Counted from the first letter of the stretch, positions 21,473 to 33,316 are shown. The stretch is DNA of 64,000 nucleotides from Ilex aquifolium (GCA_951799425.1 OX637393.1:35475744-35539743), one strand, 5' to 3'. The notes: a model not told the origin generated them from the sequence alone. Made by a program: numbers and translations.

Positions 21473-23649
21473 TGTCACACCCCCACCCCAGATCACATAG
21501 GGTGGGCAGCGGACCGGCCACCAAGGCCTTAACCAACCAACCCTGTGCATAATAAATGCAAAATACATCGAAAGACAAATAATAAAGTGATCAAATTCAT
21601 TGACCTAATGAATACCAGAGGAATAAACTAAACATCACCAATATCATTATTAAACTCATGTAAAACAATAATTAAACCATAAGGTTTACTACTCTAAGCA
21701 TAAGCAACATTATTCCCAAAATAATTGAATATTTGTTTCAAAACTATAAAAGACATTTATTCCTGAAGACCTACAATAAAATAAATCTTCAAGTCCTCTA
21801 ATCTCTTGTATATCAGCAGACTTACTCCTCACTCTGATCCTCTCCTGAAAAATGTTATATGTTTGGGTGAGCACAATGTCCTGTGAATAGCAACCACCTC
21901 TAATGAGGTGTGAAAATAAATCCCACAGTTTATATACAAAAATAAACTTTGATACACACATAAGTACAACCAATTGTATTCCAGCTCCTCCCACATAATC
22001 ATTTAAACAAAATGATCTCATGATCACAAATAACTTTATAAATGAAAAGACATTTATAACCCAAAACACTCACACATACATTCAGTTCCAAATACATTTG
22101 TTAAATCATGTTTGTTACCACTAGTTTGGTAACTGGGCCAGTCTCTTGTTATCACTAGCTTGGTAATTGGCCTAGTCTCTTGTTACCACTCAGACCTGGT
22201 AACCCCAGTCCCCGTCTCAAAACATGATTCCCACACACACCAAAACTGTAGTTTTTAGTCTCAATGCACACAAAATTTCCATTTCGCCACCAATGCAATG
22301 ATATAAAATCATCCCACAAGTTTTTCAAAATTCACATGTATAACAGTTCACAATTTCAAAACATTTCATTGCAACCCCAAATATCAACACATATATCATA
22401 TATATGAAAAATCCACACTCACGCACCCACAAATTTAATATAGAAAATTCTCCCAAAAGAAGCAGTAAACTACTCACCTTGATTCCCAAAATCCAATTCA
22501 AAGCACTCTTTCTCAACCTCAATGCAATCACCACCTAATCCAAAATAGCATATAACAATCAATCTCTATTCCTAACTTATTCGTTTCGTGATTCTATATT
22601 TAATTTTTTTATACTTTCTACCCATTGCTATATACTTAATATATCTTTTACATATAAATATCCTTTCTAATATGAGTTAATAGGGTATGAAATTATTTTG
22701 GGCTGTTTATAAAAAGTTTCTAAAGTTTTGGGGTCAAATCATAATTTTTTAAAACTTTTGGGGTCAAAGTGTAATTTCCTTAAAAACGATTTTTTTGTTT
22801 TCGGGTCTGCCATAAATTTCCAAAATAGTATTTAAGGTTCTAGAGACCCATTTTTTCGAGAATACAACCTCGATTTGATTTATTAGAATAACCATCGATT
22901 TTTAAACACTTAATCGAAACTTTTAGGGATCGTTTCAAAATTTTAGAAATTTTCAAGACTCGAGGGCTGTTTTGAAATGACAATATTTGTTTCAAACATA
23001 TTGGATCAGTTTTATAAATTACCAAGTTTCATGGTGGTCAAAATTGAGTTTATAAAAGTATAGAGGTCAAAACAAAGCTATTTAAAACTAAAGGGGAAGT
23101 TTCTAAAATTTCAGAATTTTCATCTTCTTCAACCTTATTAATCCAGATTCCATGCTCTGCATTTTTTTTTCCTTTCTCCCCTTTTTTTTCCAATATCTTC
23201 TTAACACAAATACCCCCCATATTATATTTGAATTTACATATTTTAACCCTATAAACCTACTCATATGGATTACTTGCAAGATATATCAAACTACAAACTT
23301 GAATATGTGTACATATAATGATTAAATACATAATTTAATTTCAATATGAAGACTAACATTGATGATCAAATCTTCTAGTTTTCTTCCTTCTTCTTTAAAT
23401 CCCCTTCTTTCTTTCTTTTCATTTTCTTTACTCGAAACTCTAGCCTCTAGCCTCTTCCCTCATTTCTCTTATTCTAACGTGTATGTAGGTATGATTATGG
23501 GAAGAGAATATAGATATCTATATATCAATGGACCTCTAGAGCAACAAGAAAACTTATTTTAATCACACTTTTATCCCCTTTTATTTTTTCCAATTGGATA
23601 TATGTCTTCACAAACCTTATCACTAAAAGACCATATAAAATCTAAATAT

Positions 23650-23697
<48 letters not shown>

Positions 23698-23904
23698 GAA
23701 GAGTTTGATCTATCCAACAATATTACCCTATTTAAACCACATGTATAAGAGTTCTAATATGTTTATCTAAGGCAAGACTTTTATTAGAGGCACATTAGTC
23801 TTCTTTTAATTATTTTTATCCTTATTTATATATAATTATTCTTAGGTAGCCAATGTACCAAAATAAAATAATAATTAAATTTTTTTTTTCTTTTGGTAAT
23901 TACA
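21473..23904 (-). mobile_element. Probable solo LTR, 2432 bp, with 5 bp target duplication GTTGG
   Basis: Starts TGTCACACCCC and ends GTAATTACA. GTTGG occurs at 21468-21472 and 23905-23909. Rejoining the flanks restores the local repeat unit (GATTGTTGG then TTCATTGAGTTGG). There are no retroelement coding domains inside. Read on the minus strand the end is GGGGTGTGACA, the usual 3' end of several plant gypsy LTRs, so I infer minus orientation. A part near 22680-23230 recurs in RLP gene A intron 4 (32500-32880). It contains a (CA)n(TA)n microsatellite. A solo LTR arises by recombination between the LTRs of a full element. Confidence 0.75.
23654..23697. repeat. (CA)n(TA)n microsatellite
   Basis: Compound dinucleotide run inside the solo LTR. 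Confidence 0.95.
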
Positions 23905-24120
23905 GTTGGTTCATTGAGTTGGTTTTATTGCATCCGGTCTTGGCAATGGCTCCGCATCCAAGAATTTAGGCCTGCCGTGCCAAGCAGGCAATAGACTTGA
24001 CTAGTGGATGAGAGAGGCAATAGACTTGACTTATTCATTACCCAAGTCAAGTGAAATTAGTCATGATATTGATGGCCTTGAAAGTCTAGTGGATGAGAAT
24101 GCTCTTTACCTGTAAACAGA
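23905..24120 (+). repeat. RLP upstream-repeat remnant
   Basis: Has the TCCGCATCCAAGAATTTAGGCCTGCCGTGCC and GACTTGACTTATTCATTACC-type order of the RLP upstream blocks, with a short internal duplication (AGTGGATGAGA, GGCAATAGACTTGACT). Confidence 0.6.
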
Positions 24121-24259
24121 GGAAGACGGGGGGCGGCTGCCCTCACTGGATTTTAAAATCTTTTGGGATTAATTTAAAGTTTTTAGAAATTTAAATTCTC
24201 TTAAATTTTTCCTCCACTGTAAAACTTGCGAAAACTTTATTGACATTATTTCATAAACT

Positions 24260-24850
24260 ATAAATTTAAACTTAAACTTCTCTTATACGGCTCAATCTCA
24301 CATATTTCTCTTCCTTCTGCTATCACACATCAAGTCACCTAGCCAATCTTGCTCCTAATTCGATTAATCAGACATGGATTGACAATTTTGATTAAGTATA
24401 TATATGCAAATCTGTTATATTACATTTCACATATCCATATTTGAATACACTAAAATTGAATGATGATCATCTAGTTCAATTATATATACAATGGAATTGA
24501 GCATTTATTTGATGAAACTGTAAAGAAATATGATACAGTTTGTTAGAATTATAACTTTAGTTGAGTCACGGAGTGGACTGGATTTGCAAGTTGATTTCTA
24601 ATATTGACGAACTTCAATATGGACTATAAAAACAAAATCCGTTCGATGATCGGATTCCATTTAGAATGAATTTTTGAATCAAATTTGAATTATAGTTCTA
24701 AATCATATTTGAATTAGAGTTCTAAATCTGATTCGAATTACTCAAAATTGGATCCAAATCCAATTGTTGAAAGGCTTAACATCATCTATTCACATGTCAT
24801 GATGAATTTTTATAGTTGTTGTTTCTGTCGTTATCTTAAACCAGATGATT
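24260..24850 (+). repeat. Segmental duplicate of 26590-27330
   Basis: Shares a long motif order with 26590-27330: CTACCACACATCATGTCACC-like text, GATGCAAATC, CACATATCCATATTTG, CTAGTTCAATTATATATAC, GATCGGATTCCATTTA, CCAAATCCAATTGTTGAAAG, CTATTCACA and GTCGTTATCTTAAACC. Non-coding. The first part (24121-24260) shows nothing recognisable. Confidence 0.7.
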
Positions 24851-24980
24851 GCCCCAAGAAGTTATGGTATATGATTGGTGATCTCTTGAAGTAGAAGTTA
24901 GAACTAAACAGAGGAGGAATTTCTTATTTCTTTTTGATTTTGGTCTCAAATAATTTTTTAGTAAGGAGTAAAGAATGTAT

Positions 24981-25679
24981 AGGCCTCACCAAAAAGCCCG
25001 CCCTCGGCCCGGAAGCCTAATGAGCTAATAGGCCGCCCGGCCCGTACATGTGGCAGGGCTTGGGTTGCCCGCTAGCCTGGCGGGTAGGTCTTGGGCCGTG
25101 TTTTTTAGGGCCGGGGGCTCGACAGGCAGGCCCGTTAAGAAGCCCGTTAGCCCGTCCATTAGCCTGCCCGTTAGTCCAATAGAATGTACCTGTTGGAAGA
25201 TAGTTTAGATTATATTTCATAATTGTATTGTTTATGTGATATTTGATCTGTAACTTTTATAAGGTCGAGACTTGTAAATGATTGACAATTGTGTAGGTGT
25301 CAATCTAGTTGGGATGTACTCAATTTAGAGTGATGCAAAATAGTTTCACCCATCAATCAATTTGTAATGTAACATTGTAACTCAATATGAATATTTGTTA
25401 AATTCAATCAATGTGAATAATTTTTTTGTTAATTTATTTTTTGCATACCAATTCTATGTAACTGATGTATTTTTGTAATTGTTATATAAAAATAAATTTT
25501 TTGATATTTTTTTACATAAAAAGTAATTTCTTAATAAAAAGCTTGTTTCAGGCCCGACCCGTATTTAGCCCATTTTGGGCCCAATAGGCCGGCCCACGGG
25601 CGAGCCATTGGCCTTAAAAATTGCTAACGGGCGGGTTATGGGCAGAAAAATCCCTTGCCGGCCCGTTGCCGAGGCCTAG
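24981..25679. mobile_element. GC-rich non-autonomous hAT element with perfect 8 bp target duplication
   Basis: GAATGTAT occurs at 24973-24980 and 25680-25687. Termini are AGGCCTC..AAAGCCCG on the left and CGGGCCGG-type sequence ending GAGGCCTAG on the right. Both arms are rich in GGGC/GCCC words while the 250-base centre is AT-rich, so the element could fold into a long imperfect hairpin. It is 699 bp with no transposase frame. Confidence 0.88.
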
Positions 25680-25789
25680 GAATGTATACCAAAACCCTTC
25701 TTATGGACTATGAATAGGTAAGCACTTCTATGGATCCCATTTTATATTTTAAATTGTGAATCTCAATGGAAATTAAACATCCGAATTTT

Positions 25790-26472
25790 TAGTGTTGGAT
25801 TACTAATCGACAATTAATAGGATCCATTTGAATGTATTAAGTCTTATTTAAATTAATGATAAATATCTAATCTGCAGTACATCTAATACTAATTAAAAAT
25901 TTTCAAATTTGCTATATAAATTAACGAAGATTATGATTGGTAACAAAAATTACAAAAAATGCAAAGTGCGTCTTAAAGGGAAATTATCACATGACATTTT
26001 TCAATACCGGTTTTAAAATCCATCATGTATTGGATTATTCAAAATGAAATAAAAAATTTTGAGATCTAATTGACTTTAAATGGTGGTTGAAGGAGGAAAT
26101 TAAAATTACCAGGAAAAATGTTTTTAATAATCTTCATTGTCAAATCACTAATATTGATGGATGAACCATTCGAATAAAAACTACTAATAAGGTCTCATTT
26201 GAATTCTTGGAAAGTGTTTATTGAGACAATTTAACAGTGAAGTGAATAGAACTCCCCTTTTCACTATGCAAACATTATAATTTGGTAATCTTTTTCTCTT
26301 TTTTTTTTTCTTTGTTCACTATGTATAATGTTGTAGGGTCAGTCGAACCACCTACAAGAATTTAGCTCGCCGTGTTAGGTAGGTTGTTGACTGACTTGTG
26401 CATGATTGGTCCAGAGTCATGATTTTGAGAGCTTGGCCTGTGAACTATCCAAAGGCATGTATCAGCCTTGAG
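25790..26472 (+). repeat. RLP upstream-region copy, paralogous to 12890-13539
   Basis: Same motif order as 12890-13539, including the CTCCCCTTTTCACTATGCAAAC and GACTGACTTGTGCATGATTGGTCC blocks, and it leads into RLP fragment 3. Confidence 0.75.
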
Positions 26473-26575
26473 ATGGTTTTGCAGTGGTGGGTGGTAATGA
26501 TAGCTTTGATATGGTTTTGTGGTGTTGGGTGTTTTGAGGAAGAGAGGATTGCTCTCTTACAAATCAAACCTAAAA
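26473..26575 (+). pseudogene. RLP first-exon fragment 3
   Basis: Encodes the signal peptide region (WWVVMIALIWFCGVGCF), lacks the GCW codons before the EEER block and stops resembling the RLP after LLQIK. Shortest of the five first-exon copies. No LRR. Confidence 0.85.
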
Positions 26576-26589
26576 ATTTATTGAGATTC

Positions 26590-27395
26590 TTTCTTAAACT
26601 AAAAAATTTAGACTTAAATTCTTCATTTCACAACTTTCTCTTCCTTTTTCTACCACACATCATGTCACCGATCCAATCTTACTCCAAATTCAATTAATTA
26701 GATATGTATTGATATTTTTTATTAATTGTATAGATGCAAATCATTACGTTTCACATATCAATGTGTTTGTTGACTTTTGGTCTTTTTGTATTCAATGAAT
26801 TTTTTACCTAACCAATATGATGTTAAAAATACAAATATATCACATTCTTTTATTTATTGGAGGAAAAAAAAATTAAATCTTGTAGTTATAGTGTGTCCAT
26901 CCTAGAAGAAATTCATGATTTCACTCCTGCACATATCCATATTTGGATAAACTAAAATTGAATGATTGTTATATGATCTAATTATATATACGATGAATTT
27001 GAGTGGATATTTAATAGAATTACACACAAATTAAGATGTAATTTTTTCATATTTAACTCTAGTTAACCCACGCATCAGACCGGTTTTTCAATTGGATTTG
27101 TGCTATTAACCTACTCGGATGGATTATAAAAGTGAAATTCATTCGATAGTTGGATCGCATTTAAAATGGAGTTCCAGAATCAGAGTTTTTAATCAAAGTC
27201 AAACTCGGATCACTCGAATTGTTTTTCAAATCCAATTGTTGAAAGTCTTAAACACTATCTATTCACAAGAGCGAAGAATTTTAATGTTTGTTGTTTAGTC
27301 GTTATCTTAAACCTGATGGTTGCCCCCACTAGGAAGAATCTCTGGCTTGTCCAGGACTATGCAGCTATAGATCATTAGAAAAACATTATGGAATT
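26590..27395 (+). repeat. Segmental duplicate of 24260-24850
   Basis: See the partner copy for shared motifs. No genes. The last about 60 bases lead to the SINE. Confidence 0.7.
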
Positions 27396-27409
27396 AAAGT
27401 TGTAAATTT

Positions 27410-27530
27410 GTTTGTTTTTTAATTTTTTTGGGGGAGGGAGGAGGGGGGAGGGAGGACTTGAACCATTGACCTTAAGAAGACAAAACTTTCACAAGGTAAG
27501 GAGTACCATTGGACCAAAGGGCCATTGGTA
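27410..27530 (-). mobile_element. tRNA-derived SINE, copy 2
   Basis: Same family as the copy at 10915. Flanked by AAAGTTGTAAATTT (27396-27409) and AAAGGTGTAAATTT (27531-27544), one mismatch in 14. The minus strand carries the box A-like TTTGGTCCAATGGTACTC and the box B AATGGTTCAAGTCC, closer to the tRNA consensus than copy 1, with a C-rich then A-rich tail. Confidence 0.8.
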
Positions 27531-27544
27531 AAAGGTGTAAATTT

Positions 27545-27806
27545 TTTGAACCGAGGTCAAGGCGTAATTCAGCCATAATAATAATAGAAGAAATTAGGTC
27601 TACCATGGTGGGTGGGCAGTGGACTGACTTGTGCATTTCTACATCAAACTGAACAGTCATGATGATTTTGAATGCTTGACTGGTAAACTATCCAAAAGCC
27701 TCGGCCCTCTATTTAATCTGACACCACTTTGCCATGAAAACAGGAAAAAAAAAAAGAAGTATATCAGAATCTTAATAGCTACACAGCTACATATCAGAAG
27801 TTAAAT
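27545..27806 (+). promoter_or_regulatory. RLP gene A upstream region
   Basis: Proximal sequence before the ATG at 27807, with the recurring GTGGGCAGTGGACTGACTTG and CACCACTTTGCCATGAAAAC blocks. CTCTATTTAATC at about 27708 is a candidate TATA region, followed by about 90 bases to the ATG. Copies of this block precede each RLP first-exon fragment. Confidence 0.5.
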
Positions 27807-28190
27807 ATGAAGGAATCAAAGGGTTTGCAGTTTTGGGTGGTAATATTAGCTCTGATTTGGTTTTGTGGTGTTGGGTGTTTTGGTTGTTGGGAGGAAGAGA
27901 GGGTTGCTCTCTTGCAACTCAAAGCTTCCATAAACTACCCAAATGGAACTTCTATGCCATCTTGGGAGAACAGAGTGGAAGGTTATAAAAGCATGGAGAG
28001 TGACTGTTGTTATTGGGAAGGAGTTGAATGCAACAAGACCACATCTCATGTAATTAAGCTTTCCCTTAACTCTACAAGGGATTGGCCTTTAGGAGATTGG
28101 TATTTCAATGCCTCTTTGTTTCTTCCCTTTAAAGAGCTCCGAAATCTTGACTTATCTGATAACCAGCTTGTTGGTTGGGTCGCAAATCAA

Positions 28191-28196
28191 GGTCCA
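28191..28196 (+). other. RLP A exon 1 donor
   Basis: CAAG|GTCCAG, with the exon ending at 28191. The acceptor for exon 2 is GCAG|GTTTCG at 28289/28290. The same pair occurs in RLP B (48014/48115). Confidence 0.75.
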
Positions 28197-28530
28197 GATT
28201 TTCTTGCTTAGCAAAATAATAAGCATGTGGTGTTCTTAATATCTTATTGGGGTCTTTTTTTTTTTATCGAAATGTAAAATTCATAGCAGGTTTCGAAAGA
28301 ATATCTGTGTTGAGCAAGCTGGAAGTCCTTCGGTTGAATTTCAATTACTTCAATAACAGCATCCTATCATCTCTTGGATTGCTTTCGTCACTTCAAAGAC
28401 TATACATAAGACACAACTATTTGAATGGATTTATTCACCTGCAAGGTATGAAAGAGATTTTAACAACATTTATTTATGTACGAGAATTACAATAAATGGC
28501 CTTTTCTCCACTGCTTCTGCTTGGAACCAT

Positions 28531-30849
28531 TTTTTTTTTTTTCCCGGTAAGTAAGATCATTTCCATAAATAAAATCGAAAATGGGACCATGTACACAAGT
28601 GAAAACCAAATGGATGGTTGATCTTCTAAAACAAGAAAATAGAAGATCCCCCATCCCCAAAGCAAAAGAAAAAATTGTAATCACATTTCAAGAAACAAAA
28701 AGAAAGTGACAACAAAACAAGAGCAGCAACAAGAAGCACAATCCAGCACTGCAGCAGCACATAACATCACAATTCAGCATCAAGCAAGAGCAAGAAACTG
28801 CATCAACATCACAGCCACCAAGAAAATCAGCAAGCACAACCAGCAAGCAAACCCAACACAACAAATCAGCAACAAACACAAGCATTCAGCCCCTTGACCA
28901 GAAGAATGAAGCACCATCCAGCATTGCAGCCGAACCATCAGCAACAAGCAAAGACAAAAATCAGCATCAACAACACAGCCACAAAAACAGTCCAGCAGCA
29001 GTCCAGCAAAAACAGAGAGCTCATCTTCCAGCAATGCTGCAGCAACAAACATCACCAAAACAGCCATCCAGCAGCAAAACAGCCATCAACCAGCAACAAA
29101 AATCAACCATCCAGCAGCAAAAACAACACCAAATGCAGCCACAAAAACAGAGTAACTGCACACAACGGGAACAGCAGTCCAGCAGCAACAAATTCAAACC
29201 CCAAAACATGGCACCAGGAACAAAACAACCCTCAAGGAGGATAAAAAATTTCCACTGGCAAGGCCCATTGTAATTGCAGCCAAAGATTAGGAACAGTTTT
29301 TTTGTAACCCCTGCACAAGTGAAGTTTAAATCTAATGCAATCCACCACATCATTAGAAATAGTCACCACATCTTTATAGTCATTCCTGAAAATCCTAGCA
29401 TTTCTTTCTCTCCAAATCACATAGACCACAGTTGCAAGGATAAGCCTGCTGATCAGATTCCCAAGTCCCTTTCCCTTAGCATTAATAGCAAACCAATTAA
29501 CAAGATTCCTCCACTCCAAGCTAGGCCATTGGACATTGTGTTTGCTTTGCAAAAATAACCAAATTCTTTTAGTAAAAGAACAAGCAAAAAAGAGGTGGGC
29601 ATGAGCTTCAGTTACCTCTCTACAAAAAACACATTGAGCTCTTTGAAGAATACCATAAGAAATTAATTTATCTTGGGTAGTAAGCTTCTCTTGTACTGCC
29701 AGCCAAAGAATAAAGCTGTACCTGGGCACTGCTCCTAAGAACCATACAATGCCATGCCAGTTTTGAATTTGCCATTTTTTCCTTAGCTGTTCCCAAGCAG
29801 TATTGGTGCTGAACTCAAGTGTGGGGGAAGGTAACCATTGTAAGGTGTCCTCACTATCTGGATTTGGTTTCATTTCAGCTGGGATCCCTCTTTTCAACTC
29901 CAGAAGGTCCACATTATCAGCCAAAGGCCAAATCCATTCCCTTCCATCAATAATACTGCATACCTTAGCATCCATCCCCATACCAGAGGCTCTCAAAATC
30001 ATACCCCCTCTGTTATGATAAATTGGCCCTTCAGGATGCCAAGGGTCCAACCATAGAAATGTTGTGTTTCCATTACCAATTTTATAGTTAATAAGGGGCT
30101 TAAAAACATCCCTCAGGCTCAGAATCTTCCTCCAAGCCCAAGAGGAGTTAGACTGAATCTTGACAGACCAGAAACATCGCCTCTTCAACAAGTAAGTTTT
30201 AACCCAATCCCTCCATATTGAGCTACCAGATCTACAAATAACATTCCAAACATGTTTAAGAATAGCAGCTCTATTCCAATCCTCAATCCCTTTAATCCCC
30301 AAGCCCCCTTCTTGCTTAGGTAAAGACACAGTATCCCAAGCCACTTTAGCGCCTCCAGGCTTTAAATCAGCCCCAGACCATAGAAACCTCCTCAAGATCT
30401 GTTCAATAAGAACAATGATTTTCTTGGGAATGATAAACATTGAGGACTAATAAGACTGAATGGCAAAGAGAACATAATTAATCAGTTGGACCCTCCCTGC
30501 AGAAGATAAGAACTTGCTGCTCCAAGAACTAACCCTCTCAGTAATTCTGTCAACAAGAGAGTGACAATCAACAGCCTTAAGTCTAGTGGAAATAAGAGGA
30601 ACCCCAAGGTATTTGACTGGCAATTCCCCAATTCCAAATCCCAAAACTTGCACAATCTCTGTTCTTATTTCGGGATGCACACTAGAAAGGAAGACATGAC
30701 TCTTGGATAGATTAGGTTTGAGTCCTGAAAAGATCTCAAACACTTGAAGAACCTCTTTAATTGCTTTAATAGAATCAAGAGTGCCTTTGCAAAAGACCAT
30801 AAGATCATCCGCAAAGCAAAGATGGGAAATGGACTCTTTCTCACACCTA
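28531..30849 (-). mobile_element. L1-like LINE, 5'-truncated, nested in RLP A intron 2
   Basis: A perfect 14 bp target duplication CTGCTTGGAACCAT lies at 28517-28530 and 30850-30863. The unoccupied site is present in RLP B at 48342-48355. The poly(A) tail is seen as the T-run after 28530, so the LINE is on the minus strand. Its ORF2 3' half is present (RT palm onward), plus a 3' region unusually rich in CTG/TTG trinucleotides (plus strand 28690-29200). Truncation at the RT palm is typical of target-primed reverse transcription. Confidence 0.93.
29232..30849 (-). pseudogene. LINE ORF2 C-terminal half: RT palm to zinc-binding RT-associated domain
   Basis: Begins inside RT at HLCFADDLMVFCKG, which holds the catalytic Ala-Asp-Asp. 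It continues through the thumb-like LSKSHVFLSS and YLGVPL blocks. One in-frame TAG at 30447-30449 lies where relatives have Trp, then about 400 open codons contain the zf-RVT domain (WHGIVWFLGAVPRYSFILWL, CVFCREVTEAHAHLFFAC). Only one stop in about 540 codons indicates a fairly young insertion. No endonuclease or ORF1 remains. Confidence 0.9.
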
Positions 30850-30863
30850 CTGCTTGGAACCAT

Positions 30864-31085
30864 ATCAAGGGAACTAGTCCAAAAACATCTTGGTCCAAGC
30901 TTCTCTGGTACAATCAATCCATCCCGAGGATGAGCTTCATTCTTTGGTTGGCCATCAAGCAAAGGCTCTCTACCAAGGATAGAATTCATGATCCTTCTAA
31001 CCAGACTAGGTTGGAATGCATGGTTTGCAGGCGTCACCCTGAATCCCACTTTCACCTCTTCCTTAAAAGTATCTATTCCTTTTAA
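30864..31085 (+). pseudogene. Older LINE zf-RVT relic in RLP A intron 2
   Basis: The plus strand encodes PRMSFILWLAIKQRLSTKDR and CMVCRRHPESHFHLF, the zinc-binding RT-associated domain of a different LINE. It is the right part of the relic split by the nested LINE. Its left target duplication GAGAATTACAAT remains at 28482-28493. The same relic is longer in RLP B, so it predates the A/B duplication. Confidence 0.85.
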
Positions 31086-32327
31086 ATGATGGCTTTAAGT
31101 GCATAGTAGATTGCATCCCGTGTTTCCAATTTTTTTTTTTTTAAAACTCTGTTTCAAAACTGGCAAAAATATGTTATTAGTGCTCTCTGAAATTCTAACT
31201 TCTTATTCCTAATTTTTGGAAAACTGGATACAAAGTTTTGTGGTCTAAACAACTTCTCTTATTTTTTTTTCATATCCGAAAATAAAAAAATTGTTTTACA
31301 GATGCAAACCAAACAAGGCTTTTAACAATAATTATTTCTCAACCTAAAATCCAATGAAAGAATGCAGTAGCCAAAGAAATCAGTAAGCTTACAGATTGAA
31401 GTAATAAAATACTAATGAACATACATTCTTACATATCATAAATACTTGTTGTTTTATATGTAGACTTTCCTGCTACGAGCAACCTGGAAGAGCTGGACTT
31501 GAGTTGTAACGACAATATTACCAGCCTCACGACCATGATAGGTATAGATGATTTGTCGATGGATATGTTGTTTTCGTTCTCTTCATGTGCAGGATTGAAT
31601 TGGAACGACAGTATAGATCATAACAGGGTAATATTTTGCATTCAGGTATGAAGAGCTTAAACAAGCTTCAAGTTCTTCGCATGGAAGGCATCACATTTAA
31701 TGCAAGTGTTTTACATTCACTAGGTGCGTTGCCATCTCTTAGGGGGTTAATCCTTAGAGTGGAGGGATTGGTCACCAAAAAAGGTAATGACGACGACTTA
31801 ATAATATTTTCTACAGTTCCTTCCTTCCTTTCGTTACGGTTAATTAAAATTTTTACATTAAGGCATTATCTGCGGTAACTTATACACTAATCAGTCCAGT
31901 TGGTACATGTGAAGTGATGGATACTCAGGAGCATTGGTTTAAAAAAAAAAAAAAATACTTTGTTACACTTTTGTACCATTAAGGTATAATCAAGTTGCTT
32001 CAAAACAAAAACAAAAGAAAAAAAAGGCGTATATCATCATATTGAAGCTCTTAATTTCAGAATTTAGCCCTTTATTTCTTAGTTAAACAAACTTAAACTT
32101 GAACCCAAACACCCGTATCATCATCAATACACGTGCACATAACATAACCACAGACGCAACTACACATAGGATTGTCCTCTCTCTCTCCCTCTCTCTAACA
32201 CACATTGTCCTCCCATCTTCTTCTTCTTCTACAACATCCACTTCTTGTTGCTCTCTTTGTTGCAGTTGTTCATAGCCACTGAGAGAAGAACACCTCGACA
32301 TAATCTTACAAACACATGCACACACAA

Positions 32328-32329
<2 letters not shown>

Positions 32330-32382
<53 letters not shown>
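32330..32382. repeat. (TC)n microsatellite in RLP A intron 4
   Basis: Long uninterrupted TC run. A looser CT-rich tract precedes it at 32176-32195. Confidence 0.95.
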
Positions 32383-32385
<3 letters not shown>

Positions 32386-32499
32386 ATAACTCAACTAAAA
32401 TTTGTAGATCCCTTGAGATGTAGTGGCTCAAAAACTAATTTCTAGTGCTTAATTTCCTTGAATTTTAACTGAGAACTCGTAAACTTAAGCCCTTGTTTG

Positions 32500-32885
32500 T
32501 CTAATAATAGGGTATGAAAGTAGTCTAGGTAATTTAAAAAAAGTTTATAAAGTTTTGGGGTCAAATCATAAATTTTGAAATTTTTTGGGGTCAAAATATA
32601 TTTTCCTTGAAAACCGAATTTTCTATTTTCAGTGCGACCATACAATTTTCCAAAATTTTATTCTTCTAACTTACCAACTAAAAGGTGGGCAGAATTAAAT
32701 TTATAAGAATATAGGGCTTAATATAAAATGCATTGAAATTAAATGGGGTGTTCCTGTAATTTTTGAGTTTTCATTTTCTTCCTCCATGAGATTCCCAGAT
32801 TCTCATATTCTGCAACTACAAAAGTCCAAACTCCCTTTTTTTTCTTTCCAACACATTGGTTAAACTCTATCCAATTCTAAACAAC
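32500..32885 (-). repeat. LTR fragment related to the 21473-23904 solo LTR
   Basis: Shares AGGGTATGAAA, AAGTTTTGGGGTCAAATCATAA, TTTTGGGGTCAAA, TTTCCTT.AAAA.CGA and the CCAGATTC.CAT.CTCTGCA-like tail with 22684-23180. Absent from the matching intron of RLP B, so it inserted or was gained in A. Boundaries not resolved. Confidence 0.6.
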
Positions 32886-32951
32886 TATAAATTTAAATTC
32901 TGCTTAATAACTTCGAAAATTAACGATGTATTATATATATATATATTTATC

Positions 32952-33316
32952 CTAGTCATAATTCGTGCCTAAAGGTACAATGAAAAATAAGTATCGAGCG
33001 TTCAAAAAATTGATCCCACTATACCAAATAACAATTTTTTATTTCTTCGTTTATTTTATTACATCATTTAAAATTAATTTTTACCTATTATTTTTTTTAA
33101 AAATAGAGTCAAATTTTTGTAGAACTCGACAAAAAATTTTCAACACGTGTACACTATCGTGTATGGACAATGTATGAAATAAAAATTGTGTTAAATTACA
33201 AATTAATCAAATGTTAAATGATTAAACATGTGATGAAATTGAATGATGTGATATTTTTAGGGGAGAAAATGTATAGGGGATAAACTTTCAAACTCTTATG
33301 TGTTTTATTATAAAGA
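32952..33316 (-). mobile_element. Non-autonomous Helitron, tandem copy 1
   Basis: On the minus strand it starts TCTTTATAATAAAACACA and ends with a short hairpin (TACCT..AGGCA class) followed by CTAG at 32955-32952. 365 bp, no coding. Internal text (ACACGTGTACACTATCG, AATAAAAATTGTGTTAAATTACAAATTAATC, TGATATTTTTAGGGG) is repeated in the neighbouring copy. Confidence 0.75.

Noticed and set aside
28687..29273. Several Gln/Asn/Ser-rich frames on the plus strand and Cys/Leu-rich frames on the minus strand
   Set aside because: They lie in the low-complexity 3' part of the minus-strand LINE. The composition (CAG/CAA) explains the open frames.
31593..31627. Extra small exon between RLP A exons 3 and 4
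   Set aside because: It has possible AG and GT borders, but 35 bases would break the phase and the matching segment in B carries a stop in the needed frame.
32083..32445. Frames across the TC microsatellite (Arg-Glu or Ser-Leu repeats)
   Set aside because: Dinucleotide repeat translation inside an intron.
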